Virus record (IMG/VR): IMGVR_UViG_3300038307_000206
Coordinates: 1 to 37,297 of that record
Source of the DNA: a virus
Length of the DNA: 37,297 bases
Direction: 5' to 3' (one strand)
The notes under the pieces are model-generated. The model saw only the letters and a list, made by a program, of their open reading frames with translations. It did not search any database and was not told the DNA's origin. The position numbers and the translations under genes were made by a program. This document shows, piece after piece, positions 6,750 through 14,172 of the stretch (its first letter is position 1; each line of letters begins with the position of its first letter).

Positions 6750-6837
6750 CACATAGAAGAACCAAGTTACCACCTTGGGGCGACCAAGTCAAGACAATTT
6801 CGTCAAAGGTCTCCTCGCAGTTAAAGCATTCAGACAT
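6667..6837 (-). CDS. Small zinc-ribbon protein, 56 aa
   Basis: A 56-codon frame runs from ATG at 6835-6837 to TGA at 6667-6669. It begins MSECFNCEETFDEIV and later has LVLLCDECND, so two CxxC knuckles lie about 22 residues apart (C4, C7, C29, C32), as in a treble-clef or HNH-like zinc ribbon. The intact knuckles argue for a real gene even though about half of it overlaps the cupin gene in another frame and carries that gene's promoter. It is the first gene after the FkbM methyltransferase. Its role is unknown; DNA/RNA binding or transcription modulation is possible. Confidence 0.65.
   Translation of the reverse strand: MSECFNCEETFDEIVLTWSPQGGNLVLLCDECNDNRKRECEDSPKELGTRDMDGQQ
6764..6792 (-). 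promoter_or_regulatory. Promoter of the CCCC-spacer family, upstream of the cupin gene
   Basis: On the minus strand, TTGACT (6787-6792), a 17-bp spacer with GCCCC at spacer positions 6-10, then TAACTT (6764-6769). The predicted transcript starts about 8 bases before ATG 6747-6749, giving a very short leader. It lies within the zinc-ribbon ORF. The same architecture recurs at 12951-12979, 21960-21988 and 26366-26394. Confidence 0.6.
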
Positions 6838-6869
6838 TAGATCTCTGTAAGGCGTACCCTCTCTTGCTA

Positions 6870-7550
6870 TTATTCTCTATTTCCAAGACTTGAAATTAGA
6901 TCTTGCTGCTCCGTAAGTATCCTATGCCCCTTCCTGACGAAGGCTAGGTCTAATTGCACAGCAAAATAATTATAATCTCCCTTTTGCATTATGTGTTGAT
7001 CAACTATTTCTAGCGGAGCATATCCTATTTCCTCTAAGTAACTAATGTGCTCGAAAAAATTAGGAACATTTTCATTGTGTGCTCCTACAAAGGGTACCTC
7101 CATTATAATTATTTCATTATTTCTAATAGTTTCTTTCCCCCCTTTTAGTATCGGTAGTTCTGCACCCTGTGTATCTATTTTAATTAATTCTGGCCCTGAA
7201 GAAAAATGCCAACGAAACTCAATATCTAAGGTCGTCGTTTTCCGTTTACGGAGAGCACAATTCCTAAAATACCCCGTCATTTCTTTGTACATGGAATCTC
7301 CTGTATTTCTCATTTCATACCAGTCACGCATTTGCTCGCACTCGTCCAATAAGACGTTTCTGTACGAGAACTGCTGTTGGTCGTCGAATCTTTTTAATTC
7401 TATATAATCAATCGGTTCGACCATCGTCACGTTAGAGTTCCCAAAGACGTTATGAGCCATTTCGGCCCAATGGCCGTGATATGCTCCAATATCCAAAATA
7501 TTTGTAGGATTAAATCCCAGACTTTTTAGTTTTTTTAGAAATTTAAGCAT
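6870..7550 (-). CDS. FkbM-family methyltransferase
   Basis: This is a SAM-dependent methyltransferase of 226 residues. The SAM-binding motif NILDIGAYHGHWAEMA lies near the N-terminus and is followed by VEPIDY, where the acidic residue contacts the ribose. The segment LIKIDTQGAELPILKGG is the FkbM-family hallmark (xxKIDvEGxExxvLxG). FkbM enzymes commonly O-methylate sugars or small glycans, so this protein may cap or modify the glycan made by the phage's transferases. It follows an 85-residue coiled-coil gene by 4 bp. Family assignment is secure; the substrate is unknown. Confidence 0.92.
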   Translation of the reverse strand: MLKFLKKLKSLGFNPTNILDIGAYHGHWAEMAHNVFGNSNVTMVEPIDYIELKRFDDQQQFSYRNVLLDECEQMRDWYEMRNTGDSMYKEMTGYFRNCALRKRKTTTLDIEFRWHFSSGPELIKIDTQGAELPILKGGKETIRNNEIIIMEVPFVGAHNENVPNFFEHISYLEEIGYAPLEIVDQHIMQKGDYNYFAVQLDLAFVRKGHRILTEQQDLISSLGNRE

Positions 7551-7554
7551 TTAA

Positions 7555-7812
7555 TCATTGTTCTCTCTCTAGGTCAGTTATGTATCTATTTAAATCGCAG
7601 ACCTCTTGAAGTAAGTCCATACTTATCTCACGCCAATACTTGCCAGCGTCTCTCAGGGCTTCATTTTGATCTCTTAATTCCTCTAGATACTGCTGCGCTT
7701 TGTCTATGTGAGGGCAGGTGGGACCCGGAATAGGAGGGCATTCTCGGTACAGCTCTTTATACTTTTGACTTGGGAAGCTTCTTTTTTTTGGCGGTTTTTC
7801 GAGCTTTCTCAT
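7555..7812 (-). CDS. Hypothetical protein, 85 aa, coiled-coil C-terminus
   Basis: The N-terminus is basic (MRKLEKPPKKRSF) and includes a Pro/Cys-rich stretch (CPPIPGPTCPH). Residues 40-85 form a likely coiled coil with heptad-like Leu spacing. No family is recognised. The ATG at 7810-7812 lies inside the end of the preceding gene, overlapping it by 56 bp, which is longer than most overlaps here. Frame and composition look genuine over the non-overlapping part. Function is unknown. Confidence 0.68.
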   Translation of the reverse strand: MRKLEKPPKKRSFPSQKYKELYRECPPIPGPTCPHIDKAQQYLEELRDQNEALRDAGKYWREISMDLLQEVCDLNRYITDLEREQ

Positions 7813-8353
7813 GCTTTTTTAGGTATCTCTTTACCGGCTCAGTTTCTTGATTTGTTGGGGTTACTGTCTGTTTCATCGCCCAAGTCCCCAAATAAAAAAG
7901 AACGCCTTGCAGAAAATTAAATATTTTGTACTTTAGTGTTTTATGGAAGGCGTCTCTTGTCTTCTTTCTAGCTTTCCATTCTTTATCCGCTTCTTCTTTT
8001 TCTTTGGCAGTTCTGGAAACCTCAAACCTAACTAAAAGTTTTGTATCTACAACCCCTTCAACAAAAGTAAAGATAAATTCAACCCAGTAAGAATCTCCTT
8101 TGTCGTTTTCGAAGTTTTCATAAAAACTAACCGCGCCAGTATGAGGGGTAAAAACCCACTTCTTTTTCCCCTCGATATGAGGAAGGTGCTTGTCGCACTT
8201 ATAGAGCTTCTGTCTGTAAACTTTGTAAATGCAAAGAGAGTTCTCTAAACACTTGGTTTGGTAGTTATCATGCTTGATTAACTTCTCCTGCTGTTTTGTT
8301 AGGATACCTCTAAGGTAGGACTTCGGTACGATTATGTCGTCAAACATTCCCAT
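7757..8353 (-). CDS. Conserved phage-type hypothetical protein (MGMFD... family)
   Basis: This 198-residue protein starts MGMFDDIIVPKSYL and continues with a QTKCLEN segment. That start is shared by a widespread group of uncharacterised phage and prophage proteins that begin MGMFDxI and contain FQTK. Residues about 145-162 (FNFLQGVLFYLGTWAM) are hydrophobic and may be a single membrane segment, followed by a strongly basic C-terminal tail rich in Lys. A charged helix rich in Lys and Glu precedes the hydrophobic part. Function is unknown; the family recognition is from memory of the N-terminal pattern. Confidence 0.75.
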   Translation of the reverse strand: MGMFDDIIVPKSYLRGILTKQQEKLIKHDNYQTKCLENSLCIYKVYRQKLYKCDKHLPHIEGKKKWVFTPHTGAVSFYENFENDKGDSYWVEFIFTFVEGVVDTKLLVRFEVSRTAKEKEEADKEWKARKKTRDAFHKTLKYKIFNFLQGVLFYLGTWAMKQTVTPTNQETEPVKRYLKKHEKARKTAKKKKLPKSKV

Positions 8354-8355
8354 CG

Positions 8356-8580
8356 TCAGTCTAACCTTTTAATTTTGTATCCAGATGTCTCTACGTCTAC
8401 GGGGTTAAAGAAGTCTAAATCTTCCTGCGACATGTATTTAGACAAAAGTTTAGTTGGGTCTTTGGGGTTTTCGCTATTCAGCTCATCTTCAATAGCTTGA
8501 ATATCCACGCCTTCTTCAAGTTTAACGCCCATTACCACACCGTTTTTACTGTTCCAGCTTATAATTACCTTATTCTTCAT
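8356..8580 (-). CDS. Hypothetical protein, about 74 aa
   Basis: This small acidic protein lies directly downstream of nrdA. The ATG at 8578-8580 is chosen as start; a TTG at 8613 would extend it by 11 residues and overlap nrdA by 10 bp. The sequence (MKNKVIISWNSKNGVVMGVK, then an acidic helical half with SKYMSQEDLDFF) matches no family I know. It may be co-expressed with the reductase subunit. Function is unknown. Confidence 0.65.
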   Translation of the reverse strand: MKNKVIISWNSKNGVVMGVKLEEGVDIQAIEDELNSENPKDPTKLLSKYMSQEDLDFFNPVDVETSGYKIKRLD

Positions 8581-8603
8581 AGGTTTAATGTTTGACGAGT
8601 GAA

Positions 8604-11039
8604 CTACTGACAAGCTTCACATGATTCTGGGTTAGCTATTGAGCAAGCCACCGCCTCCTCTTCCGTATACCCTGTCTTCTGAGTTGACTTCTCGACTTTT
8701 GAGGCCCCTCTATTCCTAAGATAATAGGTTGTCTTGAGGCCCGATTCCCAAGCGGCCATATAAATATCATTTAAATATTTAAGGCTAGTCTCTTTATTGT
8801 ATAGATTAAAGGATACCCCTTGATCTATCCATTTCTGTCTAGCGGCATTGCATTTAATAAGCTTAAACATATCTCTGTCAAAAGCTGTCTTATATTTCTC
8901 TTGATAAATTTTGGGTATCTTTAGAAGCGTTACGTCGCCATCGACGTCCTTAACAGCCTCTGCTAGTTGAGTACTCCAAAGCCCCGCTTTCTTCATGTCT
9001 GAAACAAATTGCTCATTAGTTATATAAAAGTTTCCGCTCTTACATTCGTAAACGAAAAGAACGGAGAAGTTGGGTTCTACGCTCTGCTCAACTCCGTTAA
9101 TATAACCAATAGTAGCAGTGGGAGCAATTGCCATAGTGTTACTATTTCGCATTCCATATCTAGTAATGTGTTCTCTTAAAAGTTTCCAGTCTATATTTTC
9201 GCTTGGCTTGGCTCTGTTTTTAGACTTTCTATACCTCATTAAGTTGTTGTATGTATCCATAGGTAATACACCTTGATCCCATAGAGAGCCAGCATAGGTT
9301 TTATAGCTACCTCTTTCTTTAGCTAATAGGCTGCTAGCGTAGATAGCATTATATGAGAAAAACTCCGTTAGTCCGTCTACAAACACAGCGGCCTCATCAG
9401 AATCGTATTGTATATCTAAGATTTGGAGCACGTCGTGGGTAGCCATCATACCTAGGCCGACGGGGCGGTGTTGCATGTTTGCATTTTCCGCTTCTTTAGT
9501 CGGGTAAAAGTTAAGATCTATTACATTATCTAGCAGTCTCACCGCTGTTCTTATAGAGGAGGATAGGAGCCTCTTATTGAGTTTCGGTTTATTTTTGGAA
9601 TCATACTCTATGTGGTTCTTAAGGTTGATGGACCCGAGATTACAAACAGCAGTTTCCCCAATTCCCGTCTTTACTCCGTTGTCGTATGTCGAAGGTTTTG
9701 TATGAAGCATTATTTCTGTACAAAGATTTGAGCTATGTACTACCCCTACGTGCTGGTTGCTATACCGCATGTTTGAAGGGTCTTTGAATGTGACCCAAGG
9801 ATGAGATGTTTCAAAAAGAACTTTCAGCATCTTCTTCCATAAATCTTTGGCCTTTATTTTTCTGAAATTCTTCAGTTGCCCATCTTCCGCCTTTAGGCAA
9901 AGGTTTTTATAAATGCTGTTAAATTCTTCTCCGTAAGTTTCGTGCAAGTCTCTGCAATCAGTAGGGCAAAACATATACCAATCCCCGTCCTTTTGAACTC
10001 TTTGCATAAACAGATCTGGAATCCATGAAGCGGTATTCATATCATGGCAACGTAGCCTTTCGTCACCCGTATTCCTTCGAAGATTTAAGAAGTCTTCAAA
10101 ATCTAAGTGCCAAGGCTCCAGATAAGCGCAGCCAGCCCCCGGCCTTTTACCCCCTTGGTTTACCGCGACGAGTGTATCGTTGAAGATTTTGAGCCATGGG
10201 ACAAGACCTCCAGAAATCCCGTTTGTACCTTTGATAAAAGCGCCAGAAGCCCTAAAATTAGAAACATCAAAACCCAAACCTCCAGCAAACTTACTCTTCC
10301 GAGCTTCTTGCCAGACTCCTTCGAAAATTCCGTCAATACTGTCATCGAATGTATTTAAATAGCATGAGCTCAGTTGAGAGTGGACACCCCCGCTGTTAAA
10401 CAACGTAGGAGTGGATGGGGTGTATAGCATATTGCTAAACAAATTATAAAACTCAATTGCTCGTTCTTCTTTCTTATCTTCATTTAAAGCTAGGCCCATT
10501 GCGACCCTCATCCAAAAAGCCTGTGGGGTTTCTAATATCTTATCATCGACTCGAAGAAAATATCTATCTATTAAAATTTGTACCCCTAAGTAATTAAAAA
10601 GATCATCTCTCTCTGGCACCAAGCAATCGGATAAAGCTTTAAGGTCGTACTCTAGAAGCCGATCCGAAAGTCGGTCTGAATTAATAAGCTTTTTAATATT
10701 TTGAACAAAAGTCTTTTTATATTGTAGCTCAAATGTATCAGAATCTACAGATTCTTTAAAAACTTCTTTATATAAACAGTTAACAGCTAACCTTGAAGCT
10801 ACTCTACTGTATTCTGGGTCTTTTTCTATTTTCGATCTAGCTGAAAGTATTAAGGAGTCGTCTATTTCCCTTGTTGTTATCTTATCGTAAAGCTGTAACT
10901 CGGCGTCTAACAATATTTCACTTGCGGAGACGCTATTAAGCCCGTCACACGCTCTGGTGACGCATTTGTTTACTTTGTTGGGGCTAAAGCTCTCTAGTCT
11001 TTGGTTTCTCTTTTTAACTTTTAATTTATTGGTGTGCAT
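8604..11039 (-). CDS. nrdA: Class I ribonucleotide reductase large subunit NrdA
   Basis: NrdA reduces ribonucleoside diphosphates to deoxyribonucleotides, working with NrdB. The 811-residue chain has an N-terminal ATP-cone (about 5-95) that senses ATP/dATP, then the barrel. Active-site residues are visible: C226 (SSCYLNTF) and C466 (AVCNLGSIN) as the redox pair, N438, C440 and E442 (SNLCTEI) for radical chemistry, and the Tyr pair in TTYYLRNRG. The C-terminus ends with SCEACQ, the CxxC tail that re-reduces the active site. Sequence style is like the Chlamydia-type class I enzyme, matching the tyrosine-less NrdB. A terminator between hsp20 and nrdA suggests nrdA has its own promoter, although none was recognised in the 40 bp upstream. 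Confidence 0.97.
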   Translation of the reverse strand: MHTNKLKVKKRNQRLESFSPNKVNKCVTRACDGLNSVSASEILLDAELQLYDKITTREIDDSLILSARSKIEKDPEYSRVASRLAVNCLYKEVFKESVDSDTFELQYKKTFVQNIKKLINSDRLSDRLLEYDLKALSDCLVPERDDLFNYLGVQILIDRYFLRVDDKILETPQAFWMRVAMGLALNEDKKEERAIEFYNLFSNMLYTPSTPTLFNSGGVHSQLSSCYLNTFDDSIDGIFEGVWQEARKSKFAGGLGFDVSNFRASGAFIKGTNGISGGLVPWLKIFNDTLVAVNQGGKRPGAGCAYLEPWHLDFEDFLNLRRNTGDERLRCHDMNTASWIPDLFMQRVQKDGDWYMFCPTDCRDLHETYGEEFNSIYKNLCLKAEDGQLKNFRKIKAKDLWKKMLKVLFETSHPWVTFKDPSNMRYSNQHVGVVHSSNLCTEIMLHTKPSTYDNGVKTGIGETAVCNLGSINLKNHIEYDSKNKPKLNKRLLSSSIRTAVRLLDNVIDLNFYPTKEAENANMQHRPVGLGMMATHDVLQILDIQYDSDEAAVFVDGLTEFFSYNAIYASSLLAKERGSYKTYAGSLWDQGVLPMDTYNNLMRYRKSKNRAKPSENIDWKLLREHITRYGMRNSNTMAIAPTATIGYINGVEQSVEPNFSVLFVYECKSGNFYITNEQFVSDMKKAGLWSTQLAEAVKDVDGDVTLLKIPKIYQEKYKTAFDRDMFKLIKCNAARQKWIDQGVSFNLYNKETSLKYLNDIYMAAWESGLKTTYYLRNRGASKVEKSTQKTGYTEEEAVACSIANPESCEACQ

Positions 11040-11079
11040 TGCTATATCTATTCTACAGTTAATTTGGTGTTATGCGCCG

Positions 11080-11114
11080 AAAAAAATAGCATGGAGCCTT
11101 ATGACTCCATGCTA
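11080..11114 (-). terminator. Rho-independent terminator after hsp20
   Basis: On the minus strand a perfect 10-bp stem (TAGCATGGAG / CTCCATGCTA) with an 8-base loop is followed directly by seven T. It lies 25 bp after the hsp20 stop codon and 41 bp before the nrdA start. This is the clearest intrinsic terminator in the window. Confidence 0.92.
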
Positions 11115-11138
11115 ATACGATAATATTGTTTTAGTCTA

Positions 11139-11549
11139 TCAATTTATTTTGACCTGCAAAGGCTTTGAATCCTCAAGCTTCTCGACCTTAACTGAAAGAA
11201 GCCCGTTTTTAAGTTCTGCAGAAATCTTAGAGGGGTCAGAATTTTCTGGCATCAAAAACCTTTCTGATACATTCTTTTTACTGCCTCTTACCTCCTTGAA
11301 CCCTTTAATGATTAGATATTTACCAGATAAGTGCTTTGAGGGCTGCACTTCCATAGTAATATCTTTTTTAGCAAAACCGGCCAACTCCAACTCTAGGTTA
11401 TACTCTTCCTCGTTATCCGAGAAACAGTTTACTCTTCTTGGCTCGGTGTCAAATAAAGCTGCCCAAGATGGAAATAATCTAACCGCTTCGCTTGTGAGGT
11501 TCTGAATAGAACCATCTACTCCATAATACTCTTTTTCGTATTTTGTCAT
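11139..11549 (-). CDS. Hsp20 / alpha-crystallin-type small heat shock protein
   Basis: This ATP-independent holdase chaperone of 136 residues consists of a short N-terminal arm, an alpha-crystallin domain (about 40-130) and a short C-terminus. The hallmark AELKNGLLSVKVEK (family A-x-L-x-N-G-V/L-L) sits near the end, and YNLELELAGFAKKDI is the typical first strand pair. Small Hsp20 genes are common in large T4-like cyanophages and other marine phages, where they are thought to help virion assembly; the function here is inferred. The gene appears to be its own transcription unit: an extended -10 (TGCTATAAT) lies 9 bp before the ATG, and a strong terminator follows the stop. Confidence 0.93.
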   Translation of the reverse strand: MTKYEKEYYGVDGSIQNLTSEAVRLFPSWAALFDTEPRRVNCFSDNEEEYNLELELAGFAKKDITMEVQPSKHLSGKYLIIKGFKEVRGSKKNVSERFLMPENSDPSKISAELKNGLLSVKVEKLEDSKPLQVKIN

Positions 11550-11558
11550 ACAGGTGTT

Positions 11559-11567
11559 ATTATAGCA
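11559..11567 (-). promoter_or_regulatory. Candidate extended -10 promoter of hsp20
   Basis: TGCTATAAT on the minus strand is a perfect -10 with the TGn extension, ending 9 bp before the hsp20 ATG, so the leader would be only 2-3 bases. No good -35 lies 17 bp upstream; the nearby TTGGCA is only 10 bp away. The downstream terminator supports an independent unit. Confidence 0.5.
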
Positions 11568-11628
11568 AACGACGTGCCAAGTTTGATTTTCTTGTTTTTA
11601 AAGGGGTTTTTCGCATTTTTTAAAAAAG

Positions 11629-11648
11629 GTGTGACACTTAGTGTGACA
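11629..11648 (-). repeat. 8-bp direct repeat GTGTGACA, 12-bp period, between the 2OG oxygenase and hsp20
   Basis: GTGTGACA occurs at 11629-11636 and again at 11641-11648 on the plus strand, directly after the oxygenase stop and about 65 bp before the hsp20 promoter. TGTCACA also occurs at 16107-16113 upstream of the GT4 gene. The remainder of the 99-bp gap is A/T-rich. It could be an operator, but this is unproven. Confidence 0.4.
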
Positions 11649-12218
11649 TTAATTCTCTCTTACAAAAAATACCTGTGTCAATCTGGCATCATCCTTTGTG
11701 GAGCCAAAATAACCTGTTGACTTATGTAAGTCAATAGGTTTGTAAAATACCGCGCTATTGTAGGTGTTTTCGAATTCATGCTTTACGTCATAGCGGGAAG
11801 CGTCGCCTGAGACATGACCTTCGTCATCTTTTAATGATTCAATAGTTTCCCCTTCTTTGGGTTGGTAAATGGTTGTACCGCTATTGGCAGGGGGATTTGG
11901 GGATAAGTAAACTACACCAACTTGAGTAAAGCCTTGGGTCATCACGTCTTGGTGAACCCAACTATCCCCGTCTTCTGTCCTGCAAAATTGGTAAAAAGTT
12001 TCAAAATGGACGCTTTTTTCGTGTGGCCATCCCATTACTTTATAAAAAGACTTCCAGAAAATTTCGAAAGCTTTCTGATTTACTGCTGATATGTATTCAG
12101 TTCTTAGTCCGGGCCAATTCCCATTCGTAGGATGCTCCTTACAAGGCCAAACTTGGAGATTCATTGCTTCTGCTCTTACCTCGTCTGGGTCTGCAAAAAA
12201 ATTGTTTACTTGTTTCAT
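11649..12218 (-). CDS. 2OG-Fe(II) oxygenase-like protein
   Basis: This putative iron- and 2-oxoglutarate-dependent oxygenase has 189 residues. The segment SWVHQDVMTQGFTQVGVVYL contains the HxD metal pair on the double-stranded beta helix, PANSGTTIY follows, and DLHKSTGYFG supplies the distal His with ARLTQVFFV carrying the likely 2OG-binding Arg. This layout (HxD...GT...H...R) matches small phage oxygenases that modify proteins, nucleotides or sugars. It differs from the second oxygenase at 22967-23557, so they are not recent duplicates. It overlaps the upstream recombination-like gene by 4 bp (ATGA). The substrate is unknown. Confidence 0.8.
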   Translation of the reverse strand: MKQVNNFFADPDEVRAEAMNLQVWPCKEHPTNGNWPGLRTEYISAVNQKAFEIFWKSFYKVMGWPHEKSVHFETFYQFCRTEDGDSWVHQDVMTQGFTQVGVVYLSPNPPANSGTTIYQPKEGETIESLKDDEGHVSGDASRYDVKHEFENTYNSAVFYKPIDLHKSTGYFGSTKDDARLTQVFFVREN

Positions 12219-12943
12219 TTCTTGTTTTTAATCCTTGAGATTAGCTCAAATATTTTTGTTTTACTAATATCGTTTACACTATTTAGTTCTTCTGCGTCGG
12301 TATAGCCTTCTGCTACTAACCTTTTCTTTAAGTTGTCGAATGTAACGCCTTTAGATTTCATAGCTGCCGCAAGTATTTGAGCAGGGTCATTAGAGGAATT
12401 AGATGAATCGGAATCCCCGTTTGGCGTAAACGGGTTCATTGTGGAGTTCTTTGACATCTCATCAGCAGAAACAATATTGATTCTTAGGAAATTCCTAACG
12501 CTTCTACAAAAAGCTCTGTTCTCCGCCATTTCTGCCAGATAAAGCTGTCCAAAATCCTTCGTATTGTGGAGCGTCGTACTAGCTAAAGATTCAAAAGACA
12601 CCGCTCTACCCTCAGTCTCAAAATTGGGAATCCACTCTATCCTGCATGAAGCGCAAACGTAATCTTCTCTGGCCTCGTATATTTTATAGTCTACTTTAGT
12701 ATAGCCGCGTTTTTGCGACAGATCTTTCAAGCCTCCTAAAAGAATAATCAAATCCCTGTCTTGGAGCTTTGATGTATCCGCCTCTTTAGTTCTATCTTTG
12801 TTGGGGACCAAAAATTCTGATCTCACCATCTTTCTCCAATCTATTAAGCCGTTATCTTCGAATGTGTAGTCGAGGCCTTCGATCAAGCCGTCGCCATCCC
12901 TCTTCACGGTTCGTGTCGTTAGTTTCTTCTTCGCCGCTGTCAT
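12215..12943 (-). CDS. Putative DNA annealing/recombination protein (Rad52-like?), 242 aa
   Basis: The assignment is tentative. The middle section (FESLASTTLHNTKDF, then LAEMAENRAFCRSVRNFLRI, then SADEM) resembles the helical segment MAEKRAxxRAvLxxxG...SxDE found in phage Rad52/ssDNA-annealing-like proteins, where it follows a beta sheet. The C-terminal 50 residues, after a Ser/Asn-rich linker, look like a small helical SAP/HeH-like or helix-hairpin domain (FDNLKKRLVAEGYTDAEELN). Such proteins anneal single strands in phage recombination. It is the first gene after a strong promoter; ATG is predicted at or next to the transcription start, so it would be translated from a nearly leaderless mRNA. 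Confidence 0.6.
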   Translation of the reverse strand: MTAAKKKLTTRTVKRDGDGLIEGLDYTFEDNGLIDWRKMVRSEFLVPNKDRTKEADTSKLQDRDLIILLGGLKDLSQKRGYTKVDYKIYEAREDYVCASCRIEWIPNFETEGRAVSFESLASTTLHNTKDFGQLYLAEMAENRAFCRSVRNFLRINIVSADEMSKNSTMNPFTPNGDSDSSNSSNDPAQILAAAMKSKGVTFDNLKKRLVAEGYTDAEELNSVNDISKTKIFELISRIKNKK

Positions 12944-12950
12944 GTTTTTT

Positions 12951-12979
12951 AGTCTATCTCGTCGGGGCTACAAAGTCAA
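12951..12979 (-). promoter_or_regulatory. Promoter of the CCCC-spacer family, leaderless arrangement
   Basis: TTGACT (12974-12979), a 17-bp spacer containing AGCCCCG at spacer positions 5-11, then TAGACT (12951-12956) on the minus strand. Only 7 bases separate the -10 from the ATG at 12943, so transcription should start at or next to it. The -35 contains the stop codon of the upstream gene. It matches the dnaB promoter at 22 of 29 positions. Confidence 0.75.
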
Positions 12980-14172
12980 GGGGTTTTTTTGAGTATCCTA
13001 ATATGATCCAAGTCTTTGAAGAAGTTAGGGTTATCTGGTATTTGATAAACGTCAGAAGGATCCATCCTTGATGCTGGCTCTCCGTTTTCTAAAGCTGCTT
13101 GGCTCGCGTAGAACTTGGACTTGTGAATAGTATACTTATTGGTTTGATAAAAAAGCTTTTTAATACTTTCTCCTTCTAGCTGTTTAACTTCATCTGCCCT
13201 ATCTAGCTTAACTCTTGTAACCTTAGGGTAGTCTAAAAACTTAAATTTAATTTTCTCGAACTCTTCATCGCTGGCGTATGTTGCAAGTGTGCATTTTAAG
13301 CCTTCGGAAATAACTTCGTCATAGAAGGACTCCCTTGATCTCTCATTTATTATGTAGATTATTGTATCAATCCTTTTTTTGTTTTTGGTTAGTATATTTA
13401 TGTTAATAGGTTTATCAATCATTAAAGTATACTTGCCGTCGATTGAAAGTTGTGCGTCTATTTTTTCGGGTGTGGTGTTTGTATTTTTTATATCTGCTCT
13501 TATATAACTTGTCTGGCCATCCATGTTTGATATTTTGACAACCTCATCTGGGACTGACTCGACTAAGCCAATATGGAAGAATTTACCAGTGTATAACGTT
13601 TCGTATTCGTAGTCGAAATCTAGACCCAAAAGCTTACAAACAGACTTAGTTATATCCTCTGGAGCTATTGTATTTATGGTCTTCGGTTCTTCATTATGTG
13701 CGTAAGTTGGTTTGTCTCCGTCTTTATTAGACTCTAACAATATCACATCCTCTTCTTTTGACCAGTAGGGACCAGAATGACAAGCGTATTTATTAGAATA
13801 GAGTGCTACTATTTTTTTTCCATATCCAGAGGCTAAGTGAATCGGAAGACTGTCAACTCCAAGGTGCAATATTGAATGCCTTATGACGTAGGCTAACTGG
13901 TTAACGGAAGTGCGACCAAGCAAGTTATGACAATGCTTTACTATCACTTCTGACCCAGCCCCCACCTGTACGATCTCAATACCCTCTTTATCCAGAACCG
14001 GCTTCAACAACCTAACGACAGAGTCCCAATGGTCATATTTCCTTGAATCTGCTTTGTTTGGGTGGTGTAGGGTAATGTATTTGTCAGCCGGAAGTGGGTA
14101 GTATTTTTCGTAGATAAAAGGTTTATCTATTTTAAGGCAACAATTTGATGCATAGGCTTCTAATATGTGCAT
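12976..14172 (-). CDS. GT9 (heptosyltransferase-like) C-terminal half plus unknown C-terminal domain
   Basis: Residues about 30-190 form the second Rossmann domain of a GT9 transferase. Recognisable parts are YITLHHPNKADSRKYDHW, then VQVGAG, then LLGRTSVNQLAYVIRHS, then LGVDSLPIHLASGYGKKIVALYS, the donor-binding region of ADP-heptose:LPS heptosyltransferases. The first Rossmann domain is missing here; it forms the C-terminal end of the gene just upstream, which overlaps by 13 bp. Residues 190-398 are a beta-rich region without a recognised family. The two products probably assemble into one active site, or a -1 shift could join them (ending CTA, re-reading ATG). The natural continuation of the fold across the junction supports a split gene. 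Confidence 0.82.
   Translation of the reverse strand: MHILEAYASNCCLKIDKPFIYEKYYPLPADKYITLHHPNKADSRKYDHWDSVVRLLKPVLDKEGIEIVQVGAGSEVIVKHCHNLLGRTSVNQLAYVIRHSILHLGVDSLPIHLASGYGKKIVALYSNKYACHSGPYWSKEEDVILLESNKDGDKPTYAHNEEPKTINTIAPEDITKSVCKLLGLDFDYEYETLYTGKFFHIGLVESVPDEVVKISNMDGQTSYIRADIKNTNTTPEKIDAQLSIDGKYTLMIDKPININILTKNKKRIDTIIYIINERSRESFYDEVISEGLKCTLATYASDEEFEKIKFKFLDYPKVTRVKLDRADEVKQLEGESIKKLFYQTNKYTIHKSKFYASQAALENGEPASRMDPSDVYQIPDNPNFFKDLDHIRILKKTP

Noticed and set aside
11564-11585. TTGGCA upstream of TATAAT before hsp20 as a normal promoter
   Set aside because: The spacing is only 10 bp; the extended -10 explanation is better.
14140-14172. Programmed -1 frameshift joining the two GT9 halves
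   Set aside because: No classic slippery heptamer or obvious downstream structure was seen; coupling by overlapping stop and start is simpler, though not excluded.
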